A stretch of DNA of 6,264 bases from positions 1 to 6,264 of the forward strand of contig JAKLLJ010000205.1 of assembly GCA_023150215.1 (NCBI GenBank), read 5' to 3'. The translations under genes were made by a program, and so were the position numbers. This stretch comes from Thauera sp. GTDB lineage: Bacteria; Pseudomonadota; Gammaproteobacteria; Burkholderiales; Rhodocyclaceae. The notes beneath the pieces are model-generated. The model made no database searches, had not been told where the DNA came from, and worked only from the letters and a program-made list of their open reading frames with translations. Below, piece after piece: positions 1 through 6,264 of this stretch; positions within the stretch are counted from its first letter, which is position 1; every line of letters begins with the position of its first letter.

Positions 1-2054
<2,054 letters not shown>

Positions 2055-2055
2055 G

Positions 2056-2472
2056 TCAGGTCGTGGCCAGGACGTTGTTGAATCGGGAGCGATCGGGGAG
2101 ACGATAGACGTCGAAATCCCGATCGAGTGTCAGGATGTCGCGCACGCCGCTTTCGAGCGCGAGCACGATCAGCGACCCGTCGGCGATGTCGATCGGCAGG
2201 TCGCGGTATTTTTCGGAAAGCTGGCGGATCAGCGAGACGGCGCCCGCGCCGGGCGTCGTCACCTCGACGCCGCCGCGCTCCACCCACTCCAGGAAAGCAA
2301 GCTGGCGATCGACCGAGTGGCCGAGCATGTGGCCGACTTCGGTCAGCACCGGCCAGGTGGTCAGCAAGGCCCCCTCGTAGTTCTCGATGAAGCTGCGTAC
2401 GCGTGCGTGGTTGCGCTCGGCGGGCTCGAACAGCGCGATCAGCGGCCCGGAGTCAGCGATCGTTCTCAGCAC
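2056..2472 (-). CDS. vapC: PIN-domain ribonuclease toxin, VapC-like
   Basis: Predicted toxin of a type II toxin-antitoxin pair; PIN-domain VapC proteins are Mg-dependent endoribonucleases, often cutting tRNA or rRNA. The 138-residue protein has the PIN acidic set: D7 in IADSGPLIALF, E45 in LTTWPVLTEVGHMLG, D95/D98 in LPIDIADGSLIVLA, and D117/D119 in LTLDRDFDVYR. Length is normal for the family. The start is taken as GTG at 2472 because the PIN fold begins right there and a GGAG (2480-2483) sits 7 bases upstream; a start at 2595 in the same frame would add an arginine-rich shadow of the antitoxin. The GTG lies inside the antitoxin gene (20-base overlap), as expected for translational coupling. 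The stop codon is one base from the alaS ATG. The usual D-A after the third acidic position is D-G here. The target RNA cannot be told from sequence. Confidence 0.9.
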   Translation of the reverse strand: MLRTIADSGPLIALFEPAERNHARVRSFIENYEGALLTTWPVLTEVGHMLGHSVDRQLAFLEWVERGGVEVTTPGAGAVSLIRQLSEKYRDLPIDIADGSLIVLALESGVRDILTLDRDFDVYRLPDRSRFNNVLATT

Positions 2473-2716
2473 GCAGCCGCTCCACGATGGTGCTGCGGAC
2501 GCGGTCCTTGCTGGTGAGATCGAGCGTCGCCGCCGTGGCGGACGGGTCGCCGAACAGGTCCTTGCCGAGCTCGTAGGGCGTCTTGCGCGGCGCAAGCCGG
2601 GCGAGGTATTCCCGCAAGCTGGCCTTCACCAGCTCGCTCTTGCTGCGACCGGTCTGCGCGGCGGCGCGCGCGAGTTCGGATTCGAGCTCGGGATCGAGGC
2701 GGATCGACAGGGTCAT
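2453..2716 (-). CDS. vapB: Ribbon-helix-helix (CopG-type) antitoxin of the VapC pair
   Basis: An 87-residue protein expected to bind DNA as a dimer through its N-terminus and to neutralise the PIN toxin through its C-terminus. Residues 1-41 (MTLSIRLDPELESELARAAA onward, ending LREYLARL) fit the ribbon-helix-helix pattern: a short alternating beta strand, helix A, a GRSKSE turn, helix B. The tail (TPYELGKDLFGDPSATAATL, then a charged VERLRAENDR end) is typical of CopG-type antitoxins paired with PIN toxins. The ATG at 2716 follows AGGAAG (2725-2730) at 8 bases, a good ribosome site. It is the first gene of a vapB-vapC unit that may read on into alaS. The upstream GYMATAC repeats are the likely autoregulatory operator. 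The symbol is by analogy with VapBC; the antitoxin is a CopG-type RHH, not an AbrB or Phd type. Confidence 0.88.
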   Translation of the reverse strand: MTLSIRLDPELESELARAAAQTGRSKSELVKASLREYLARLAPRKTPYELGKDLFGDPSATAATLDLTSKDRVRSTIVERLRAENDR

Positions 2717-2724
2717 GGGGCCGG

Positions 2725-2730
2725 CTTCCT
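2725..2730 (-). promoter_or_regulatory. Ribosome binding site of vapB
   Basis: AGGAAG on the minus strand lies 8 bases before the ATG at 2716. It fixes the antitoxin start and contrasts with alaS, which has no comparable site. Confidence 0.6.
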
Positions 2731-2759
2731 GTATTACACAACGTATTGCATCGTATGAC
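2731..2759 (-). promoter_or_regulatory. Probable vapB operator, three GYMATAC repeats
   Basis: Read on the minus strand, three related heptamers occur in a row: GTCATAC (2759-2753), GCAATAC (2749-2743) and GTAATAC (2737-2731), spaced 10 and 12 bases apart start to start. They overlap the vapBC -10 box, the expected start point and the leader. Ribbon-helix-helix repressors commonly bind short repeats at about one helical turn, so this placement fits autorepression by VapB or VapBC. The last copy is also a short palindrome (TGTA-T-TACA on the plus strand). Binding is inferred. Confidence 0.5.
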
Positions 2760-2778
2760 GCACCGCGATCGAAGTCAA
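2750..2778 (-). promoter_or_regulatory. Sigma70-type promoter of vapBC
   Basis: On the minus strand TTGACT (2778-2773) is separated by exactly 17 bases from TACGAT (2755-2750). The -35 box matches consensus 5 of 6 and the -10 box 4 of 6. Transcription would start near 2743, leaving a leader of about 27 bases before the vapB ATG. This is the best promoter seen upstream of alaS, so alaS may depend partly on it. Read by eye; no start site is known. Confidence 0.6.
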
Positions 2779-2795
2779 TTTCGGCCGCTCGCGCC

Positions 2796-2801
2796 TATAA
2801 T
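2796..2801 (+). promoter_or_regulatory. -10 box for the adenosyltransferase gene
   Basis: A perfect TATAAT stands in an otherwise GC-rich stretch. No good -35 box lies 16-18 bases upstream; the sequence at 17 bases is AGTCAA, the complement of the vapBC -35 box. Transcription would begin near 2808, downstream of the ATG at 2803, which supports the ATG at 2839 as the true start. The two divergent promoters lie within about 50 bases of each other. Confidence 0.45.
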
Positions 2802-2838
2802 TATGCGTTACGACAACCACCCCGGACACGAGGACATC

Positions 2839-3390
2839 ATGGGTAACCGCCTCTCCAAGATCTACACCCGCACCGGCGACGCCGGTACCACCGGCCTGGG
2901 CGACGGCAAGCGCGTCTCCAAGAACAGCCTGCGCATCCACGCGCTCGGCGAGGTCGACGAGACCAACGCCATCGTCGGCCTGCTGTTGTGCGAAGAGCTG
3001 CCCGAGGACGTGCGCAGCCTGATGACCGACGTGCAGCACGACCTGTTCGACTTGGGCGGCGAGGTCTGCATCCCCGGCATGAGCATGATCACCGACAAGC
3101 AGGTGACCCACCTCGAGAACGAGCTCGACCGCTTCAACGAGCCGCTCGAGCCGCTCAAGGACTTCATCCTCCCCGGCGGCACGCGCGCCGCCGCCCTCGC
3201 CCATCATGCCCGCACCGTATGCCGCCGCGCCGAGCGCGCGCTGGTGGCGCTGGCGCTGGAGGAGGCGGTCAACGACGCCCCGCGCCAGTACCTCAACCGA
3301 CTCTCCGACCTGCTCTTCGTGCTCGGCCGCGTGCTCAACCGCGCCGGTGAGCGCGGCGATGTGCTGTGGCAGAAGCGAAAGAATGCTTGA
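2839..3390 (+). CDS. PduO-type cob(I)alamin (corrinoid) adenosyltransferase
   Basis: Transfers the 5'-deoxyadenosyl group of ATP to cob(I)alamin (or a cobinamide/cobyrinate precursor) to make adenosylcobalamin; cytosolic, trimeric in the family. The 183-residue length is typical. Family motifs are all present: TRTGDAGTTGLGDG near the N-terminus (10-23, ATP phosphates), GEVDETNA (37-44), LPGGT (111-115), CRRAERAL (128-135) and NRLSDLLFVLGR (153-164). The ATG at 2839 is chosen because GAGGA (2830-2834) lies just upstream, the protein begins at the usual place, and the TATAAT box excludes the earlier ATG at 2803. It stands alone, divergent from vapBC and convergent with dinB, with no other cobalamin genes in view, so whether it serves de novo synthesis or salvage cannot be said. 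The leader is too short for a cobalamin riboswitch. Names in use for this family include pduO, cobO and MMAB. Confidence 0.95.
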   Translation: MGNRLSKIYTRTGDAGTTGLGDGKRVSKNSLRIHALGEVDETNAIVGLLLCEELPEDVRSLMTDVQHDLFDLGGEVCIPGMSMITDKQVTHLENELDRFNEPLEPLKDFILPGGTRAAALAHHARTVCRRAERALVALALEEAVNDAPRQYLNRLSDLLFVLGRVLNRAGERGDVLWQKRKNA

Positions 3391-3438
3391 GTCGTGAAAA
3401 GTGAGGCGTACGACGGGATCGCGTTGCGGGCTCGACGT

Positions 3439-3520
3439 AAAAAAGTTCGCGGCTTCCGCCGCTCCTACAGCGGGGCCGACCGTCGCGGCAGTTTCTGTAG
3501 GAGCGGCGGAAGCCGCGAAC
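3439..3520 (-). terminator. Probable intrinsic terminator of dinB formed by the REPIN
   Basis: Read on the minus strand, the 26-base-pair REPIN hairpin is followed directly by six T's (the A run at 3439-3444). This gives a long stem plus U-tract about 35-110 bases after the dinB stop codon. On the plus strand no T run follows the hairpin, so it would be a weaker stop for the adenosyltransferase gene. The stem is longer than a typical terminator, so efficiency is uncertain. Confidence 0.55.
3445..3520. repeat. REP doublet (REPIN) with perfect 26-base inverted arms
   Basis: The left arm (3445-3470) begins GTTCGCGGCTTCCGCCGCTC and ends CTACAG; the right arm (3495-3520) is its exact reverse complement, CTGTAGGAGCGGCGGAAGCC then GCGAAC. 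The 24-base loop (3471-3494) is unrelated. Each arm carries a GTAG head followed by a small hairpin (GCGGC-GGAA-GCCGC), the layout of repetitive extragenic palindromes known from Pseudomonas and other proteobacteria. Two REPs facing each other make a REPIN, normally spread by a RAYT (TnpA-REP) transposase encoded elsewhere. It lies in the gap between the convergent adenosyltransferase and dinB genes, a usual place for such elements. No transposase is in the window. Confidence 0.85.
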
Positions 3521-3553
3521 CTTCCCCGCCTCTGCGCGCACGCCAGGGCGCGC

Positions 3554-4678
3554 TCACCCCCGTTGCGCAAGGCCGACGGACACCACCGCCCTGCCCGCTC
3601 CGGTGGGCGACGGATCGAAAAGGGAAATCTGCGCCGGGGCGGCCTCACCGTCGACTTCGGCAAAGCGCACGCCGACGCCGAGCAGGCGAACCGGCAGCGC
3701 CTTGCGCGCATGCGCCTCGGCCAGCAGGCGCATCCACACCGCCTCGTCGGGTGCGCTGCTGACGCATTCGGCGGTGGTGCGGCCGAAGTCGGAGAAGCGC
3801 ACCTTCACGAAGGCCTTGTGCACCGGCGGGCGGTCGCGCACGCCCTCGAAGCGGCGAAGAAAATCCTCCAGCAAGACCCGCAAGGCGGCGCGGCAGGCGT
3901 CGAGGTCGCGCAGGTCCGGCGTGTAGGTGGTCTCCACCGACAGGGACTTGCGCACGCGGTCGGGCTGCACCGGGCGCTCGTCGACGCCGCGGCACAGGTG
4001 GTGCAGGCTGGCGCCGAAGCTGCCGAACTCATGGGTGAGATCGGCCACGCTCCAGGCACGCAGGTCGCCGCAGGTGTTCACACCGAGCCGGCTGAGCCGG
4101 GCCGCGGTGACCTTGCCGACGCCGAAGATCTTCTTCACCGGCAGCGCGGCGACGAAGGCATCGACATCCTGCGGACGCACCACGAACTGGCCGTCGGGCT
4201 TGTTCCAGTCGCTCGCCACCTTGGCAATGAACTTGTTGGGCGCGATGCCGGCTGAGGCGGTGATGCCGACTTCCTCATGGATGCGGGCACGGATCTCCTG
4301 CGCCATCAGCGAGGCCGAGCCGCGGCAGCGCTCGACACCGGTCACGTCCAGGTAGGCCTCGTCGAGCGACAAGGGCTCGACCAGCGTCGTGTAGCCGCGG
4401 TAGATGGCAAGGATGTTGCGCGAGGCCTCGCGGTAGCGCTCGAAGTCGGGCGGCAGCAGGATCAACTGCGGGCAAAGCTGCAGCGCGCGCGCGGTGGGCA
4501 TCGCCGAGTGCACGCCAAAGGCGCGCGCCTCGTAGTTGCAGGTGGCGATCACGCCACGTGTCTCTGCGCGCCCGCCCACGGCGAGCGGCCGCCCGCGCAG
4601 GCGCGGGTCGTCCCGCGCCTCGACCGCGGCATAAAAGCAGTCGCAATCGCAGTGGATGATTTTTCGGGTGATGGGCAT
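3554..4678 (-). CDS. dinB: DNA polymerase IV (Y-family translesion polymerase)
   Basis: Error-prone polymerase that extends past damaged bases and stalled forks, recruited by the beta clamp. The 374-residue protein has palm residues D11 in IIHCDCDCFYAAVE and D106-E107 in SLDEAYLDVTG, with Y16 at the steric-gate position that excludes ribonucleotides. The finger signature CNYEARAFGVHSAMPTARA (47-65) and the thumb motif KVASDWNKPDG (153-163) are present, followed by the helix-hairpin-helix KKIFGVGKVTAARL (182-195) and a little-finger domain. QISLF (350-354) near the end is a clamp-binding motif. The ATG at 4678 gives the standard N-terminus; an upstream extension to 4792 in frame has no family resemblance. 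No clear Shine-Dalgarno motif precedes it. I found no CTGT-N8-ACAG LexA box upstream, so SOS control is not visible. It is divergent from the TIR gene. Confidence 0.97.
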   Translation of the reverse strand: MPITRKIIHCDCDCFYAAVEARDDPRLRGRPLAVGGRAETRGVIATCNYEARAFGVHSAMPTARALQLCPQLILLPPDFERYREASRNILAIYRGYTTLVEPLSLDEAYLDVTGVERCRGSASLMAQEIRARIHEEVGITASAGIAPNKFIAKVASDWNKPDGQFVVRPQDVDAFVAALPVKKIFGVGKVTAARLSRLGVNTCGDLRAWSVADLTHEFGSFGASLHHLCRGVDERPVQPDRVRKSLSVETTYTPDLRDLDACRAALRVLLEDFLRRFEGVRDRPPVHKAFVKVRFSDFGRTTAECVSSAPDEAVWMRLLAEAHARKALPVRLLGVGVRFAEVDGEAAPAQISLFDPSPTGAGRAVVSVGLAQRG

Positions 4679-4710
4679 TACGACGCGATTGGTGCGGACT
4701 GATGCACAGC

Positions 4711-4719
4711 AGCATAACA
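4711..4719 (-). promoter_or_regulatory. Candidate extended -10 element for dinB
   Basis: TGTTATGCT on the minus strand has the TG-n-TATNNT form of an extended -10 box, 33 bases before the dinB ATG, but no recognisable -35 box. It would give a leader of about 25 bases. Weak evidence, recorded because it is the best candidate in the gap. Confidence 0.25.
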
Positions 4720-4785
4720 AATCGTTCCGGTCGAGATGTTCGCGGGCGCCGATCGAGCTGCGAATGCGTCGTATCCGCGATCTGT

Positions 4786-4814
4786 CTGGCACTTCCGGCG
4801 GTGCGACCTATATT
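4786..4814 (+). promoter_or_regulatory. Candidate sigma70 promoter of the TIR gene
   Basis: CTGGCA (4786-4791; 4 of 6 matches to the -35 consensus) is followed after 17 bases by TATATT (4809-4814; 5 of 6 matches to the -10). Transcription would start near 4821, about 70 bases before the ATG. The AT-rich -10 stands out in a GC-rich stretch. No operator-like repeat was seen around it. Confidence 0.45.
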
Positions 4815-4877
4815 GAGAAAGCATCGATCACCCTCCCCGATCGTGGGCAGCCGACACCAGCGGGCGACGGGACGAGC

Positions 4878-4883
4878 AGGGAG
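4878..4883 (+). promoter_or_regulatory. Ribosome binding site of the TIR gene
   Basis: AGGGAG lies 6 bases before the ATG at 4890, which supports this start over later in-frame ATG codons inside the TIR fold. Confidence 0.6.
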
Positions 4884-4889
4884 AGCGTC

Positions 4890-6264
4890 ATGAGCATTGC
4901 AAGGGGTTTCGCGCACGATCTCTTCATCAGCTATGCCCATGCCGACGACAGGCCGAGCAGCGGACGAACCACCGGTTTCGTCTCGCAGTTCGTCCGCGAC
5001 CTGATGACCGAGGTCGCACGCAAGCTTGGCGGTGAGCTCGACGTCTGGTGGGACCGGCAAGATCTCGCTGGCAACATGCCGGTGTCGCCGGAGATCGTCC
5101 AGGCGGCGTCGCAGGCCGCCGGGATCGTGGTCTTGGTGTCGCCCGCCTACTTGCGCTCGGAGTGGTGCCGCCGCGAACGCTCCACCTTTCTTCAGGCGCT
5201 GCGCGCACGCACGGGTAGCGGTGCGGTCTTCATCGTCTCGATCGAGAATCTCGCCCGCGAGAAGCTGCCAGAAGAGCTCCAGGACCTGGATGGCTACCAT
5301 TTCTGGAAAGAACTGGAAGACGATCGCACCACGCGCCCGTTGCAGGTCGATTTCGACGGCGAGCGCCAGACCTACTACGATCGTCTTTGCAAACTCGTCC
5401 AGAACGTGGCCGACCACCTGGATTCGCTCGCCGACCGCAGCACCACCACTGCCGCCACCAAGGGGGTCGCCAGTGCCGACGCCCCCCGGGTCGTGCTTGC
5501 CGAAGTGACCGACGACCTGGTTCACCAGCGCGAGGACGTCAGGTCCTACCTCGAACAGCTCGGCTTCGTCGTCCTGCCGAAGCGGCGCTATTCACGCGAC
5601 GACCTCGCGCTGCACCGCACCCAGCTGCGGGAGGACCTCGAGCAGGCACGCCTGTTCGTGCAGCTGCTAGGTCCGCTCGCCGGTGACCGCACGGACGAAC
5701 CCAGGGGGATGGCGTGGCTGCGCTGGTCGGTGGCCAACGCGGTGCTGAACGACGAATCGATCATCCAGTGGCGCGACCCGCAACTCGTGCTCGACAGCGT
5801 TGGCGACGCCGACGCACAGGCCCTGTTGCGACTGCCCACGGTGCGCAGTTGCGGACTCGCCGAACTCAAGCGCGCTATCGCGGAAACATTGCAGCGACCG
5901 AAGCGGACGGTTGCATCACCCGTACCGAAATGCGTGTTCGTCAACGCGGAAGGCTCCGACCGCGGATTTGCCGATCAGATCTCGGCATGGCTCGCCGGCC
6001 ATGGCTATATCGTGCTCGACCCCCCCATCACCAGCGATCCGGCCGAATGGCGCGAGGCCTGGGAGAGCAACCTCGCGCACTGCCAGAGTCTGATGCTGAT
6101 CTACGGGCAGACCAAGCCGGCCTGGATCACCCAGCAAGTGCTGCAGAGCATGAAGGTGAATGCGCGGCGCAGCGAGCCCATCGAGCTTTGGTCGGTCTGC
6201 GTCGGTCCGCCGCCCGCGGAGCCGGACAAGTTGTCACGCCTCGGACTGCGCTTCGAGGCGCTGC
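4890..6264 (+). CDS. Multi-module TIR-domain protein (runs off right edge)
   Basis: Large protein beginning with a TIR domain; bacterial TIR domains commonly hydrolyse NAD or make cyclic-ADP-ribose signals in antiphage defence. 458 codons are visible with no stop. Module 1 (about 8-180): HDLFISYAHADD (9-20, strand A and BB-type loop start), DVWWDRQDLAGN (51-62), and SPAYLRSEWCRRE (84-96), in which E96 sits four residues after W92 as does the catalytic glutamate of SARM1-type TIR NADases. Module 2 (about 199-335) starts RVVLAEVTDDLVHQREDVRS, then LEQLGFVVLP, then a LEQARLFVQLLG strand; it looks like another TIR/DUF4062-like alpha-beta fold without the catalytic motif. Module 3 (about 347-445) has CVFVNAEGSDRGFADQISAWL, GYIVLDPP, CQSLMLIYGQTKPAWITQQV and VCVGPPPAEPDK, again Rossmann/TIR-like. 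By analogy with similar architectures a STAND ATPase or sensor region may follow, but none is in view. A linker near 181-198 is rich in Ser, Thr and Ala. No signal peptide or membrane segment was seen. The TIR call is firm; modules 2 and 3 and the defence role are inference. Confidence 0.88.
   Translation, partial: MSIARGFAHDLFISYAHADDRPSSGRTTGFVSQFVRDLMTEVARKLGGELDVWWDRQDLAGNMPVSPEIVQAASQAAGIVVLVSPAYLRSEWCRRERSTFLQALRARTGSGAVFIVSIENLAREKLPEELQDLDGYHFWKELEDDRTTRPLQVDFDGERQTYYDRLCKLVQNVADHLDSLADRSTTTAATKGVASADAPRVVLAEVTDDLVHQREDVRSYLEQLGFVVLPKRRYSRDDLALHRTQLREDLEQARLFVQLLGPLAGDRTDEPRGMAWLRWSVANAVLNDESIIQWRDPQLVLDSVGDADAQALLRLPTVRSCGLAELKRAIAETLQRPKRTVASPVPKCVFVNAEGSDRGFADQISAWLAGHGYIVLDPPITSDPAEWREAWESNLAHCQSLMLIYGQTKPAWITQQVLQSMKVNARRSEPIELWSVCVGPPPAEPDKLSRLGLRFEAL

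Noticed and set aside
2473..2595. Longer N-terminus for the PIN toxin, starting at the ATG at 2595
   Set aside because: The extra 41 residues are Arg/Ser/Pro-rich out-of-frame antitoxin sequence. The PIN fold starts at the GTG at 2472, which has its own GGAG.
3534..3553. GCGCGC inverted repeat just after the dinB stop codon, as a terminator
   Set aside because: The stem is only 6 bases, made of a self-complementary GC motif common in this genome, and no T run follows. The REPIN with six T's is a better candidate.
2734..3711. A 325-codon minus-strand frame across the adenosyltransferase gene and the REPIN
   Set aside because: Its sequence is the complement of a well-conserved enzyme plus repeat-derived FAASAAPT-like peptides. 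There is no ribosome site and no family resemblance.
3401..4255. Plus-strand frame of 284 codons through the REPIN and opposite dinB
   Set aside because: Antisense shadow of dinB; the first part is translated REPIN sequence.
4700..4713. Possible LexA box, CTG-N8-CAG upstream of dinB
   Set aside because: The enterobacterial and betaproteobacterial type box is CTGT-N8-ACAG, that is CTG-N10-CAG; the spacing here is two bases short.
4787..4802. Sigma54-like TGGCAC element upstream of the TIR gene
   Set aside because: No TTGC-type -12 element stands at the required spacing, and a sigma70-like pair explains the same bases better.
4275..5525. Minus-strand frame of 416 codons across the dinB start, intergenic gap and TIR gene
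   Set aside because: Overlaps two well-supported genes in other frames, and its residues show no recognisable domain.

Overview
The window is GC-rich and carries ordinary proteobacterial housekeeping genes. AlaRS, the PduO-type adenosyltransferase and the DinB with an HCDCDCFYA start together suggest a betaproteobacterium, perhaps of the Rhodocyclales (Thauera/Azoarcus type). That placement is inferred from protein style and composition, not from a search.

Layout, left to right. Positions 1-2054 (minus) are alaS, the alanyl-tRNA synthetase; its last roughly 190 codons lie beyond the left edge. Directly upstream, and reading into it with a one-base gap, is a type II toxin-antitoxin pair: a PIN-domain VapC-like toxin (2056-2472, minus) and a ribbon-helix-helix antitoxin (2453-2716, minus). 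The pair has its own sigma70-like promoter and three copies of a GYMATAC repeat as a likely autoregulatory operator. Transcribed the other way from the same 122-base gap is a PduO-type cob(I)alamin adenosyltransferase (2839-3390, plus). It converges on dinB, DNA polymerase IV (3554-4678, minus). The gap between the two holds a REP doublet (REPIN) with perfect 26-base inverted arms, followed on the minus strand by six T's, so it probably also terminates dinB. Divergent from dinB, after a 211-base intergenic region with a candidate promoter, is a large open frame (4890 to the right edge, plus). It begins with a catalytic-looking TIR domain and continues into two more modules that look TIR-like. 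It has no stop within the window.

The housekeeping genes do not form one pathway. The accessory parts are the toxin-antitoxin pair placed immediately before an essential aminoacyl-tRNA synthetase gene, the REPIN, and the multi-module TIR protein, which resembles the signalling half of bacterial NAD-depleting or STAND-type immune proteins. The TIR gene is the best candidate for a less-described system, but its C-terminal half, which would define its class, is not in this window.
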